From Vibrio ishigakensis (lineage in GTDB: Bacteria > Pseudomonadota > Gammaproteobacteria > Enterobacterales > Vibrionaceae): a stretch of 64,000 nt of DNA. Under the pieces are notes generated by a model. The model was not told where the DNA came from. It did not search any database and saw only the letters and a list, made by a program, of their open reading frames with translations. The translations under genes and the position numbers were made by a program. Position 1 is the first letter of the stretch. Each line of letters opens with the position of its first letter. Shown piece by piece: positions 27,565-37,028 of the stretch. The stretch lies in the NCBI RefSeq assembly GCF_024347675.1, contig NZ_AP024881.1, forward strand, positions 1,798,001 to 1,862,000. Direction: 5' to 3'.

Positions 27565-28680
27565 ATGCAAAATTACAGTAGAGTTCAATCATGTGCCATC
27601 GTTAACCATGCGTGTGAGGTAGCAATCAAGAGAGGTGAGCGCCAAACGGATATATGCGCTGCTATTGATGTTGATGCTGGCTACTTTTCAAAATGTAAAT
27701 CTGGGAAAAAGTTTCTTTCGTTAGATAAACTAACAAGCCTAATCGATGAATATGGGAAACCAAGCTTCCTTCAATCTGGTGTATACAAGTTGTCAGAACG
27801 TTATTCTAGTGTGGAAGAATTTACAGATGGGTTTAGAGATGGTCACGAATTATACCTAGCTAATCAACAGTTAGGTTATTGGAAAAGAGAAGAATTCCAA
27901 AAAAATATGACCTTAATGCTGAATTTGAAAGATGCACATCTTGAGCAAGGAGCAAACAAATATCAACGGTTGACAGAGATACTGAAAGAACTGCTGTCAT
28001 TAGAAGAATTCCGAGAATGGTTTGATTTATACCATCCAAGTCATGATATCAGTTCAATATCAGAGTTATTGGGCGGTAGTCCTAAAGCACCTGATTACCC
28101 TACGCTTCAATCTATTCTTGATTACTTTAACATCACGGTCAATGAGGCTCCTGGACTGCAGATAGAGGCATTTTTCCAAAGATTGGGCATGATGCATTTC
28201 CTATTTGAAAGTATTGAAAACTTTGCCTTTGAAAACACGAAAATAAAAAAGATTCCAGTTAGTGAAGAGTTCATAATTCAAGGGAATTGTATATTTGAAG
28301 ATGAGGGTCGACTTAACGATAAATTAGCTAAGAGAACTGAGAAATTTGTAACTGACTATTCTGCCAACTCATTCAGGTTCATTGAAAGTAGCCTAGATTT
28401 CAGGATGATTGATTGCGACTCTGTTTTAACCCTTTATGGATACATCTTGGAAGTGTTTATGACCGACAATCTTAATTTCTATGCGTGTCTGGCACTTAAA
28501 TACACTGACGATACTCTAAACAGAAATATGATTATCCCTTTAGATGCCAGTGATATTGTGGATAACCTAAAAAAAATCTTGAAGACAATTGGAGCAAAAA
28601 GTTTACATAGTGACCTAGCATTCAAAAAGGCGCTGGCGGAAGAAGGGGCGACTATTCCTGGAGTCACACTACTCGATTAA
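27565..28680 (+). CDS. Hypothetical protein with N-terminal HTH-like region
   Basis: This 371-aa protein has no recognised family. Residues about 8-60 look like a helix-turn-helix of the XRE type (GERQTDICAAIDVDAGYFSK, then SLDKLTSLIDEYG). The rest is predicted mostly helical and soluble, with several Phe-rich helices and no catalytic motif that I recognise. The ATG at 27565 is chosen because AGAGAG lies 7 nt upstream; earlier in-frame starts (27523 TTG, 27532, 27547) are possible. It is the only regulator-like gene near the two recombinases, AT-rich and flanked by long non-coding DNA, so it is likely carried by the element. Confidence 0.65.
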   Translation: MQNYSRVQSCAIVNHACEVAIKRGERQTDICAAIDVDAGYFSKCKSGKKFLSLDKLTSLIDEYGKPSFLQSGVYKLSERYSSVEEFTDGFRDGHELYLANQQLGYWKREEFQKNMTLMLNLKDAHLEQGANKYQRLTEILKELLSLEEFREWFDLYHPSHDISSISELLGGSPKAPDYPTLQSILDYFNITVNEAPGLQIEAFFQRLGMMHFLFESIENFAFENTKIKKIPVSEEFIIQGNCIFEDEGRLNDKLAKRTEKFVTDYSANSFRFIESSLDFRMIDCDSVLTLYGYILEVFMTDNLNFYACLALKYTDDTLNRNMIIPLDASDIVDNLKKILKTIGAKSLHSDLAFKKALAEEGATIPGVTLLD

Positions 28681-29191
28681 TATGCAAGAATTATCCATTA
28701 AGTTATTGAGGGAATATGGAAGAGATAAGTGTCACACTTGAATGCAATGGACTTCTAATAGATTCGAGTATTTGAGAACAAGATACAACGGTACTTAAAG
28801 CTTCAAAACAACCCTCCCAATCGCGTAAAAACTGTTTAGTGAAATAATTTAAATCGATTTCATGTTCACTTCCATCATCCTTACAACTTAAGTAAGTTTG
28901 CATGATTATTCGCGAGTGTCTCTGGGCTAAACATGTTAAAGAGTGAGAACTTCAGGAAGAAAATGAGCATCACTTCTTCAGGCCGAGCGAAACGGATATG
29001 CGCGAATGGTTGGTGACACTATTTAACGGATTAAAATTATTCTGAATCATAAAGGGGCAAAGGCGTGTTAACTAAGGAAGCATCAGCACGTCTCTGGACG
29101 TTTACGAATTAATGCTAGAACCGCCAGCACACTTCTGAGCCGAAATGCATTGGGGTCCTAGACAAGAGATGACAGATGTGGCGAATAAGAA
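28681..29191. other. Non-coding stretch left of the integrases
   Basis: No convincing gene is present. A 66-codon minus-strand frame (28703-28903) has no ribosome site or homology signal. At 29175-29182 the sequence ATGTGGCG matches eight bases at the tRNA-Ser 3' end, which is too short to call an attachment site. Confidence 0.35.
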
Positions 29192-30463
29192 TCAATATTC
29201 GATATGAGTTTGAATCAAGATTGCTTTGACAACCTCTATTAGAGGACTATCACGGTAACAGTTAGAAACCACCTTCTTCAACTGAAGGTCAATAAACTCA
29301 CTCCACCCCTCCATTACCTCAATACGTGGACCGTAGAAGTTGTCCCGATAATATGCAGCACGCACGTTATTGCTATCAATATGAGAAAGACACGCTTCTA
29401 CAATTTCGCTCGGCACCAAACTTTCATGCAGCTTGGTGCTGCCCATGCTACGAGTGCCGTGCGCTGTCATTTTACCCTTGAGTTTCAAAGTATTTCGAAT
29501 AGCATTGCCTACAGTTCCATCTCCAATACAACCGGCTTTGGATCTCCCTGGGAAAAGATACTTTTCATCTGGGAAATTAGCAGTCACAAACTCATAGATT
29601 CGAATTGCACTTTCCGATAAAGGTACCGCATGCTCAGTATCATTTTTTAGATTCTGGATGATAAACATTCGTTCAGTAAGATTAATATTTGCAAGCTCTG
29701 TGCTCGCTGCCTCACCGGGACGCAACAACAAATGCAATTGCCAAAGAAACAACAAGAAAACGAGCACTGATGTATTCGAGTGCACGAAATCGCTTATCAA
29801 CTGGCCTACTTCCTCAGGTTTCATGGCTGGATAGTGCTTAGACTTTGGCTTTTTAAAGTACGCCTTCAATTTATCCAGTTCGACTGTATCTTCCAAGCCA
29901 CCTTTTGCAACAGCAAACTCCAGAACATCCTTTATAATCAAAAAAGCCTTATTTCTAACATTGGCTGACTCTATGGTATCAAGAGCGCCCCAAATCATAT
30001 TCAAACGAAGCGATTTTAGCGGGGTATTCCCAATAGTAGGTACTAAATGCTTTTTAACTATACCTTCCTTGTCTTTTATGGTGACTGTCCCCCATTTCTT
30101 AGGTTTTTTGGAGAAGTAATGTTCAGAAAAATCGTGAAACCGAACATTACCTAAGTGCTCGATAGACTCTATAACTCCACTTTTGACCAATGATGGGTCA
30201 ATACCATCGTGTAAAGCTTGATGAAGAGGCCAGCTCTGCTTTCTAGCATCTGCTATGCCAAGAAGCGGGTAAGAATCAATACGCATATAGGTATCTTTCC
30301 CATCGAGAGGCCTCCTGTAACGAAACTCCCAGTGTGCCTTTCCGTTAGCCTCTACACAGATATAGAGTTTATCCCCGTCATTGACCCGCTTTAACTTACC
30401 GTAAAATTTGCAATCCGAAATTAACTTCTCAATTTTTGTCTTGTTAAGTTTATTGGTCGCCAT
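29192..30463 (-). CDS. Tyrosine-type recombinase/integrase (second)
   Basis: This 423-aa integrase belongs to the P4-like tyrosine recombinase family. The N-terminal arm-binding region carries WEFRYRRP, as in its neighbour. The catalytic part shows Arg in LLRPGEAAS, His-x-x-Arg in TAHGTRSMGS, His in CLSHID and the tyrosine region RAAYYRDNF. All catalytic residues appear present, so it may be active. It lies 122 nt downstream of a second, related integrase in the same direction. Two integrases in tandem suggest two stacked elements or a duplicated module at the tRNA-Ser site. No excisionase gene is recognised. Confidence 0.9.
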   Translation of the reverse strand: MATNKLNKTKIEKLISDCKFYGKLKRVNDGDKLYICVEANGKAHWEFRYRRPLDGKDTYMRIDSYPLLGIADARKQSWPLHQALHDGIDPSLVKSGVIESIEHLGNVRFHDFSEHYFSKKPKKWGTVTIKDKEGIVKKHLVPTIGNTPLKSLRLNMIWGALDTIESANVRNKAFLIIKDVLEFAVAKGGLEDTVELDKLKAYFKKPKSKHYPAMKPEEVGQLISDFVHSNTSVLVFLLFLWQLHLLLRPGEAASTELANINLTERMFIIQNLKNDTEHAVPLSESAIRIYEFVTANFPDEKYLFPGRSKAGCIGDGTVGNAIRNTLKLKGKMTAHGTRSMGSTKLHESLVPSEIVEACLSHIDSNNVRAAYYRDNFYGPRIEVMEGWSEFIDLQLKKVVSNCYRDSPLIEVVKAILIQTHIEY

Positions 30464-30585
30464 CAGTAGCCTCTCAAAAATCAGGAGAGACCAAGATATA
30501 CTCAGCTACGCGCAGTTTTGAAGCCTCATTGCTTCAATAGTTTTCTGTAGACGTTATAGACAAAAAAATCATTAAATATCTGAAA

Positions 30586-31794
30586 TTACTTAGATAAATC
30601 AATGACAGAACTGGAAGATATATGGGTACTCCACCACGACATCAATCGCACTCTTTCGTTAAAGAAATTAGAGCGGTTATAAGCTTCTCGAACTCTATTT
30701 TTGTCCGAGTGCGATAGCGCAGCCTCTATAACATGAGTATCAAACCCTTGCTCATGGAGGGTTGTACTCGCTAAAGAGCGTAAACCATGAGCGGTGGTTC
30801 GATTTTGAAGTCCCAATCTGTTGAAAGCTTTATTTATCGACTCAGTGTGCGCATGTGTTTTGCGATTACTTATAGCCGGAAATACATACTCACATCCTTC
30901 GCTGTAAATGCGTTGTTGCTCAAGAATAGCGATAGCTTGGTCTGTAAGTGGTACTTTATGAACTCGATTGTTTTTCATCCTTGCTTCCGGGATAGTCCAA
31001 ATACGAGTTTCCAAATCAATATCTGTCCATTTGGCCGTAGCAGCTTCGGCAGATCGAACCATTGTATGTAACTGCCATTCAAACATCAGCTTTGTGGAAG
31101 GTCTCATCGTTGAAAGCGCGACATGTCTCAGTAACTCAGGAAGCTCACTAGGTTCCAAAGAGGCTACATGCCGCACTCTTGGCTTTTGAAAGACCTCACC
31201 TATCCCATGTAAGTTGTGACTCGGAATAATTCCGAGGTTCACTGCATGATTCATGACTGCCTTAAGAAGTTGGATACACCTCTTTATAGTTTCAAATTTA
31301 CGTTTTTCAGCTAGAGGTCTAAACACACCGATTGCAATCGGCGCTGTTATTGATTCAACAGGCATGTTGCCCAACTTTGGCATCACATGAATCTCAAGCT
31401 TACGTCTAATGTCCTGCAGAGTTTTAGGCTTCAATTGTCCTTCCTTGCTCTCAAGCCAAGACTCAAACACCAACTTCAAAACGTTTAATCGAGCCGCTTT
31501 CTTCTCCAACTCTATCCTTTGACGTTCTACTTGAGGGTCTACCCCATCTTTCAATAATCCCCGATACTCAAGTGCATTTTGACGAGCATCGGAGAGCGAA
31601 AGAGACGGGTATGTCCCGAGAACAATATAGGTATCACCACCAGTGGGTCTTCTGTACCGAAATTCCCATGCGTGTTGACCACGCTGTTTAGCGTGAAAAT
31701 AGAGACCACCGCCATCACTGAAACGTTGGCTAATCTTATTTTTAAGCGGTTTTAATGCGCGAACTTGCGCTGAAGATAGTTTACCTTTTGCCAT
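30586..31794 (-). CDS. Tyrosine-type recombinase/integrase (tRNA-proximal)
   Basis: This 402-aa P4-like integrase starts with the DUF4102-type arm-binding domain (FSDGGGLYFHAKQRG, then WEFRYRRP and LGTYPSLSLSDAR). The catalytic residues are Arg in TMVRSAEA, TAHGLRS (His-x-x-Arg), ALSHSD and the Tyr of EAYNRSNFF. The gene begins 312 nt beyond the 3' end of tRNA-Ser(GGA), the usual place for a tRNA-targeting integrase. The family uses tRNA 3' ends as attachment sites, so it probably inserted the accessory region to its left. Confidence 0.93.
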   Translation of the reverse strand: MAKGKLSSAQVRALKPLKNKISQRFSDGGGLYFHAKQRGQHAWEFRYRRPTGGDTYIVLGTYPSLSLSDARQNALEYRGLLKDGVDPQVERQRIELEKKAARLNVLKLVFESWLESKEGQLKPKTLQDIRRKLEIHVMPKLGNMPVESITAPIAIGVFRPLAEKRKFETIKRCIQLLKAVMNHAVNLGIIPSHNLHGIGEVFQKPRVRHVASLEPSELPELLRHVALSTMRPSTKLMFEWQLHTMVRSAEAATAKWTDIDLETRIWTIPEARMKNNRVHKVPLTDQAIAILEQQRIYSEGCEYVFPAISNRKTHAHTESINKAFNRLGLQNRTTAHGLRSLASTTLHEQGFDTHVIEAALSHSDKNRVREAYNRSNFFNERVRLMSWWSTHISSSSVIDLSK

Positions 31795-32070
31795 TTTCGA
31801 CCTCCGAAACTGTATAGCGTTGAACAGTAAAAAGAGATAGATCTAGCTATATACAAAACTTAGCGTAACACATTGAATGTTATGTGGTTCTCGCTTTCGA
31901 ATAAGCAAAAAATGCTTCAACAAAAATGATTCAAACCTAAATAATATTGCTCAGTTTTGTATATTGCTGCCGGCGATATACATTAAACAATACTAATTTC
32001 TATACATCAAATAGGAGACACTATAGGCACCGATAGACGCTACTGAAGGGTAAACTATTGATTAGAAACG
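31795..32070. promoter_or_regulatory. AT-rich region between integrase and tRNA-Ser
   Basis: No gene is seen. The stretch is AT-rich with several short dyads (for example TAGATCTA at 31839-31846). It should contain the integrase promoter, arm-type binding sites and possibly the attachment site. None can be placed with confidence. Confidence 0.35.
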
Positions 32071-32095
32071 AAAAAAGACGCCCATGGACGTCTTT
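32071..32095 (-). terminator. Intrinsic terminator of tRNA-Ser
   Basis: On the minus strand AAAGACG / CGTCTTT pair around an 8-nt loop and are followed by TTT. It lies 12 nt past the tRNA 3' end, so the tRNA transcript ends normally despite the adjacent integration region. Confidence 0.8.
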
Positions 32096-32106
32096 GATCT
32101 TGAATG

Positions 32107-32194
32107 TGGCGGTGAGTGAGAGATTCGAACTCTCGATACGTTGCCGTATACACACTTTCCAGGCGTGCTCCTTCAGCCACTCGGACAACTCACC
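32107..32194 (-). tRNA. tRNA-Ser (anticodon GGA)
   Basis: This 88-nt tRNA has an encoded CCA end (minus strand ...CTCACCGCCA). The acceptor stem GGTGAGT/ACTCACC, an anticodon loop CTGGAAA giving GGA, the long class II variable arm and the T loop GTTCGAATC are all present. It reads UCC/UCU serine codons. It is the landmark next to which the two integrases lie. The gene is complete. Confidence 0.96.
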
Positions 32195-32445
32195 GTAATC
32201 GAATTGTGGGTTGATTTGCTCAATCAACGAGGCGCTAATTTAATGATTTGTGTGCTTATGGTCAAGGACTAGGTGCAAGTTTTTTGAGGCTTTTGATTCG
32301 TTTGCACAATAATTAAGTTAAACGGCGAATTTTTGTCAGCTAATGCGTCGATATGTCTCATTTGTTGGCGGTTTAGTTTGCCTAGTCTGTATCTCGCGCT
32401 CGTCAGCGGTTAGAATGACGAGAAATATATAAACGGAACTTTATT

Positions 32446-33015
32446 GTGGATTTAGCAGAAATTATTGCTCAACCTGAGCTTGAAAACCGCCTACTACCTT
32501 ATCATCAAACCCTAGGCTTTGTGACCGCTATGGCGGCGGCTCCACATGTATTGGACCCGGCGGAATGGGTGGCTTACCTTTGGGGTGGCGACGAGACTGC
32601 TCCTTTTTCTAGTGGTGAGCAACTAGAGCAATACCTAGAAGCAATTATCAACTCTTGGAATGCGACCCGCCCTGCTCTCTTTGAAGGTAACTGGCAATGG
32701 CCTGTTGAGTGTGACTTGGACTCTGAAGAGATTGTGACTGTTGAGACTAAGATGTTCTGTGAAGGCCTTTTGCAAGGTTGGCAGTTGGCTCAAGATGACT
32801 GGCAGACATTGATGCCTGAGCATAGCCAAGACAACGCGCTACTTGGTGGTGTGATTCTGTCTATCAGCATGCTTTACGATCCGGAGACTTCGCTAGCGAC
32901 GCTTTCGGAGGAAGGTATGAATGGGTTGGATCAGTTTGCGGAGATCTTTAATGCTATGCCGGCTATGCTGTGTGGGTTGACTCAGCGCGCTGCGGCTTTG
33001 GTGGAAGAGCAGTAA
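32446..33015 (+). CDS. UPF0149 family protein (YecA/YgfB-like)
   Basis: This 189-aa acidic cytoplasmic protein belongs to the UPF0149 family, whose members include YgfB and YecA. It is all-helical with the typical GFVTAMAAAPHV and EGLLQGW segments. The C-terminal SEC-C metal motif seen in YecA is absent, as in YgfB. It has a GTG start at 32446. It stands alone and convergent with nadA, and a shared bidirectional terminator lies between them. The molecular function is not established for this subgroup. Confidence 0.8.
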   Translation: MDLAEIIAQPELENRLLPYHQTLGFVTAMAAAPHVLDPAEWVAYLWGGDETAPFSSGEQLEQYLEAIINSWNATRPALFEGNWQWPVECDLDSEEIVTVETKMFCEGLLQGWQLAQDDWQTLMPEHSQDNALLGGVILSISMLYDPETSLATLSEEGMNGLDQFAEIFNAMPAMLCGLTQRAAALVEEQ

Positions 33016-33049
33016 AACTTTAGCTGTCAGCCGCAAGCTATCAGAAATA

Positions 33050-33080
33050 AAAAAACCTCGGTGAACTACCGAGGTTTTTT
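33050..33080. terminator. Bidirectional terminator between UPF0149 gene and nadA
   Basis: AAAAAACCTCGGT / ACCGAGGTTTTTT with a 5-nt loop serves both convergent genes: T-run on the plus side, A-run (T on the minus strand) on the other. Confidence 0.92.
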
Positions 33081-33098
33081 GTATTCTGGAGCTAGGTA

Positions 33099-34160
33099 TT
33101 AGGCGTTGCCTTTTACCTTGAGGTTTAGCTGCTCTGCGAAATCTAGCATGCGGTTTAGTGGGATTAGTGACTTCACACGAACTTCTTCATCTACGAATAT
33201 TTCGTGCTCTGCACCACCCTCTTTTAGTGCTGCTTCGATAGCTTTTAGCCCATTCATTGCCATCCACGGGCAGTGTGCGCAGCTACGGCAGGTTGCGCCT
33301 GCACCTGCTGTTGGTGCTTCGATTAGCTCTTTTTCTGGCACTAGTTGCTGCATCTTGAAGAAGATGCCCTTATCAGTTGCAACGATCAGACGCTGCTGAG
33401 GAAGCTCTTTGGCAGCCTTGATCAGCTGGCTGGTTGAGCCTACTGCATCGGCTAGCTCTACTACGCTTGCTGGTGATTCTGGGTGAACCAGGATAGCAGC
33501 ATCTGGGTAAACGCCTTTCATGTCGCGAAGGGCTTTTGCAGAGAACTCGTCGTGTACTACGCACTCGCCTTGCCACAGGAGCATGTCTGCGCCGGTTTGG
33601 TTTGCGATGTATGAACCTAGGTGACGGTCTGGGCCCCAGATGATTGGCTTATCTTCTGAGTCTAAATGCTCTACGATCTCAAGAGCGATACTTGAGGTTA
33701 CCACCCAGTCAGCACGCGCTTTAACTGCAGCTGAGGTGTTTGCGTAAACCACAACTGTATGGTCAGGGTGCGCATCACAGAACTCGGTGAATTTGTCTTC
33801 TGGGCAACCTAGATCTAGAGAGCACTCTGCTTCTAGGGTTGGCATCAAGATGGTTTTTTCAGGGGTCAGGATCTTAGCCGACTCACCCATAAAGCGAACG
33901 CCTGCGATGATAAGCGTCTTCGCCTCATGGCGGTTACCGAACTTAGCCATCTCCAGAGAATCACCCACAAAGCCGCCGGTTTCTTCGGCAAGGGCTTGGA
34001 TTTCTGGATCTGTGTAATAGTGTGCGATTAGAACAGCATCTCGCTCCTTTAGAAGAGTTTTGATGCTCGCCTTGTACTCTGCTTTCTGCTCGATAGAAAG
34101 TGGTACTGGCTTAGGTGGAAATGGATAAATGGTTTCTGCTGTCTCTAAGATCTGGCTCAT
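33099..34160 (-). CDS. nadA: Quinolinate synthase NadA
   Basis: This 353-aa protein condenses iminoaspartate with dihydroxyacetone phosphate to quinolinate in de novo NAD synthesis. The three 4Fe-4S ligand cysteines are at C113 (EAECSL), C200 (GECVVH) and C297 (last Cys of CRSCAHCPW), with the same numbering as in E. coli NadA. The N-terminal [11 protein letters not shown] motif is present. The length is normal for the family. It lies downstream of the tol-pal block, as in many gammaproteobacteria, but a terminator separates it from cpoB, so it has its own promoter. Confidence 0.97.
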   Translation of the reverse strand: MSQILETAETIYPFPPKPVPLSIEQKAEYKASIKTLLKERDAVLIAHYYTDPEIQALAEETGGFVGDSLEMAKFGNRHEAKTLIIAGVRFMGESAKILTPEKTILMPTLEAECSLDLGCPEDKFTEFCDAHPDHTVVVYANTSAAVKARADWVVTSSIALEIVEHLDSEDKPIIWGPDRHLGSYIANQTGADMLLWQGECVVHDEFSAKALRDMKGVYPDAAILVHPESPASVVELADAVGSTSQLIKAAKELPQQRLIVATDKGIFFKMQQLVPEKELIEAPTAGAGATCRSCAHCPWMAMNGLKAIEAALKEGGAEHEIFVDEEVRVKSLIPLNRMLDFAEQLNLKVKGNA

Positions 34161-34226
34161 GACTACGCCTGATTAACGTCAATAACTCCGGGCATTGTAC
34201 ACTTTTATGCATGCCCTTGCCAAAAG

Positions 34227-34253
34227 CAAAAAGCTCAGCATTTCTGCTGAGCT
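34227..34253 (-). terminator. Intrinsic terminator of the tol-pal-cpoB operon
   Basis: AGCTCAGCA / TGCTGAGCT (loop of 4) is followed on the minus strand by TTTTGCTTTTGG. It lies 20 nt beyond the cpoB stop codon. Confidence 0.88.
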
Positions 34254-34273
34254 CTTCTATCAAGAAATATTGC

Positions 34274-35068
34274 TTAAAGCTTGCCGATTTTCGACTGAGC
34301 CGATTGGGCCGATGAGGTATTTGGATACTCATCAATAGCTTGTTGGTAATACTTCTTAGCGGCCTTAGCGTTGTTGTTGCGAACGGCGATGTCACCTAGT
34401 TTAACCAAGGCATCTGCACGCTTGTTAGAATCTTTAAAAGACACAACGGACGCAAAGGATTTGGCAGATTCAACGTCTTTCTTCTTACTGAAGTAGAGCT
34501 GACCTAGCCAGTAGTGGGCATTCGACGCATATACAGACTCTGGGTAATCCTTGAGGAATTTCTCAAAGGACACGGTAGCTGCATCGTAATCTTTATTCTT
34601 GAGGATGAGATCAACAGAGCTTTGATACGCTTGTTGCTCACTCTGGTTGGCGGAATACTTACCTGAGGTCGACTTGGTGTCCGTTGGCACTGGAGCGACG
34701 GTCGCTTTGGCAGCCTCGGTGCGTACCTTATCTAGCTCGATAAATAGTTCGCGCTGGCGCTCAACAAGTTGGCGCATTTCATGTTGATTTCGCTCTAGCT
34801 CACCACGCATTTCGCTCAGCTCAATAGACATGTCGTCTACTTGCTGTTGCAGGTTGGCTTGAACTCGGTTGCTGTTTCTAAGCAGGCGTTCTAGACGCTG
34901 TACGTCGGTTTCATTTCGACTAGCCGAACTGCTCGTAGTCGCGGTGGTGGACGCGGTAGTCTGCGTTGTTGGAGAGTCTAAATCGGAAACAGGAGCCGGT
35001 GCGGCGGATGCAAAACCCGCCACACTAGCTAGTAACGTAAGCGCAACTGCTTTGTTACTGAGAGACAT
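34274..35068 (-). CDS. cpoB: Cell division coordinator CpoB (YbgF)
   Basis: This 264-aa periplasmic protein coordinates peptidoglycan synthesis with outer-membrane constriction together with Tol-Pal and PBP1B. The signal peptide is residues 1-22 (cleavage after GFASA). A trimerising coiled coil lies at about 55-115 (LERLLRNSNRV...RQRELFIELDKV). A C-terminal TPR domain of about three repeats starts at about 145 (NAHYWLGQLYF). It is the last gene of the operon, 18 nt after pal. Length and domain order are as in the family. Confidence 0.95.
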   Translation of the reverse strand: MSLSNKAVALTLLASVAGFASAAPAPVSDLDSPTTQTTASTTATTSSSASRNETDVQRLERLLRNSNRVQANLQQQVDDMSIELSEMRGELERNQHEMRQLVERQRELFIELDKVRTEAAKATVAPVPTDTKSTSGKYSANQSEQQAYQSSVDLILKNKDYDAATVSFEKFLKDYPESVYASNAHYWLGQLYFSKKKDVESAKSFASVVSFKDSNKRADALVKLGDIAVRNNNAKAAKKYYQQAIDEYPNTSSAQSAQSKIGKL

Positions 35069-35086
35069 GTTTACTACCTATTGAGA

Positions 35087-35635
35087 TTAGTAAACTAGAA
35101 CCGCACGACGGTTTTTTGCGTAAGCTTCTTCAGATTGGCCTAGCTCAAGAGGTTTCTCTTCACCGTAGCTCACGATAGAGATTTGGTCAGCTTGAACGCC
35201 AGATGCTTGAAGGTACTTAGAAACTGCGTTAGCACGACGCTCGCCTAGTGCGATGTTGTACTCAGGAGTACCACGCTCATCCGCGTGACCTTCGATAGTA
35301 ACTTTAACGTCTGGGTTTTCGCTTAGGTATAGAGCGTGAGCAGATAGCATCTCTTCGTACTGTGCGCCGATAGTTGAGTTGTCGAACTCAAAGTACAGAG
35401 TAGAAGTTTCAGCTAGAGCTTTCTCTTTCATTTCGCGCTCAGCAGCTAGCTTCTCTTCTTCAGTCATTGGAGAAACTACAGTTGTATCAGTTGCTTCGTT
35501 CGCGTTTGCTTGAGCTTCTTGGTTAGTAGTTTGAGCATCAGACGCTTCAGTTGCATCGTCAGATGAACTACAAGCAGTAACAGCTAGAACAGGTAGTGCA
35601 ATTAGCAGACCCTTGAAAACCTTGTTAAGTTGCAT
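35087..35635 (-). CDS. pal: Peptidoglycan-associated lipoprotein Pal
   Basis: This 182-aa outer-membrane lipoprotein has the lipobox LAVTAC (Cys22), an acidic Thr/Ala-rich linker, then an OmpA-like peptidoglycan-binding domain (about 75-182) with [15 protein letters not shown] and GERRA. It anchors the outer membrane to peptidoglycan and binds TolB. It lies between tolB and cpoB in the usual order. It is intact. Confidence 0.97.
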   Translation of the reverse strand: MQLNKVFKGLLIALPVLAVTACSSSDDATEASDAQTTNQEAQANANEATDTTVVSPMTEEEKLAAEREMKEKALAETSTLYFEFDNSTIGAQYEEMLSAHALYLSENPDVKVTIEGHADERGTPEYNIALGERRANAVSKYLQASGVQADQISIVSYGEEKPLELGQSEEAYAKNRRAVLVY

Positions 35636-35671
35636 GTTTTGTTTTCCTTCTCGTATAAAAAAGTAACTAAG

Positions 35672-37021
35672 TTACAAAAATGGTGACCACGCGGGAGCTC
35701 GTACACGCCCGTTGGTTGCTGGAAGTCTGGCTTTAAAACGCCCATCAATAGAAACCATCGATAACACGTTGTTTTTATTATACATCGAGCTGTATATCAC
35801 CATTCCGCCATTTGGAGCAATACTCGGAGACTCGTCTAGTAGTGTTTTGGTCAACACTTGAACCGCACCAGTCTCCAAATCTTGCTTCGCCAAATTAAAT
35901 CCAGAGCGTGATTGATTCACCATAATCATGAATCGACCATCTGGAGTAATCTGACCGCCCAAGTTCTGGTTTCCTTGCCAAGTCAATCGCTTAGTAGCCC
36001 CTGAACCTAAATTTACTTGATAAATCTGAGGTCTACCACCCCTATCAGAGGTGAATATAAGTGAATGACCGTCTGGATGCCAAAACGGTTCGGTATTATT
36101 TGATCTACCACGCGTGATTTGCTTTAACTTACGTGTTGCAAGGTCAAGCGTGTATACCTGAAGACTGCCTGACTTGGATAGAACCAAAGCCATCGACTTG
36201 CCATCAGGAGAGAATCTTGGCGCACCGTTGTGACGCGGGAACGAGGTCAGTTTCTCTCGCTTACCCGTGTAGATGTCCATCATAAAGATCTCAGCTTGGC
36301 CATTCTGGAAGCTTACATAAGCAAGCTTACGACCATCTGGAGACCATGCTGGAGACATCAGCGGTTGCTTAGAACGAAGCACTAGTCGCTCGTTATAGCC
36401 ATCGTAATCGGCGATGCGCAGCTGGTATGGATAGCTGTCTTTATCGTTAACCACCACATAAGCGATACGGGTCAAGAAAGCGCCCTTCTCGCCGGTTAGC
36501 TGCTCATACACTAGGTCTGAGATGCGGTGTGCGTACTCGCGCAGACGCGGACCCGGTACTGTGGCTACCTTATTAAATAGAATGTGGTCTTTTGACAGAA
36601 CCAGGTTACCGTCCTGCAAAGACTTAGACTGACCGTTAGTCAGTGCGCCACGGGTAATATCTATAAGCTTGTAGTTAACGCGATACTTGCCGTCTTCGGT
36701 TTTGGTAATAGTACCAGTAAGCAGTGCATCCACGCCCATGGTAGACCAAGCAGAATAATTGATATTACTGTCGGTATATGGAGTTTGTGGCATCTGGTTG
36801 GTCGGCACTGGGCTGAACTTACCGCTGCGTTGCAGATCGGATGCGATAACCGCACTCACATCGTGAGGCAATTTGCCCGGACCATCCCATTTAAATGGAA
36901 CCACGGCGATCGGACGCGCAGAGTTGATACCCTCGGTGATCACCAATTCTAGCGAGGCATGAGCAGAAGTTGCCATGCCGATAAATAGCATTACGCTAAC
37001 AAATAAACGTTTAATCACCAT
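35672..37021 (-). CDS. tolB: Tol-Pal system protein TolB
   Basis: This 449-aa periplasmic protein has a signal peptide ([22 protein letters not shown]), an N-terminal alpha/beta domain and a C-terminal six-bladed beta-propeller with repeated [16 protein letters not shown] blades. It shuttles between TolA and Pal. I chose the ATG at 37021 because AAGGA lies 6 nt upstream and the encoded signal peptide begins there; a TTG seven codons earlier overlaps tolA. The length fits the family. Confidence 0.97.
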   Translation of the reverse strand: MVIKRLFVSVMLFIGMATSAHASLELVITEGINSARPIAVVPFKWDGPGKLPHDVSAVIASDLQRSGKFSPVPTNQMPQTPYTDSNINYSAWSTMGVDALLTGTITKTEDGKYRVNYKLIDITRGALTNGQSKSLQDGNLVLSKDHILFNKVATVPGPRLREYAHRISDLVYEQLTGEKGAFLTRIAYVVVNDKDSYPYQLRIADYDGYNERLVLRSKQPLMSPAWSPDGRKLAYVSFQNGQAEIFMMDIYTGKREKLTSFPRHNGAPRFSPDGKSMALVLSKSGSLQVYTLDLATRKLKQITRGRSNNTEPFWHPDGHSLIFTSDRGGRPQIYQVNLGSGATKRLTWQGNQNLGGQITPDGRFMIMVNQSRSGFNLAKQDLETGAVQVLTKTLLDESPSIAPNGGMVIYSSMYNKNNVLSMVSIDGRFKARLPATNGRVRAPAWSPFL

Positions 37022-37028
37022 ATATTCC

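Noticed and set aside
28703..28903. Minus-strand 66-codon frame as a gene
   Set aside because: No ribosome site precedes the ATG and no similarity is recognised; left as non-coding.
29175..29182. Possible attachment-site match to the tRNA-Ser 3' end
   Set aside because: Only eight contiguous bases (ATGTGGCG) match; tRNA attachment cores are usually longer and the alignment does not extend.
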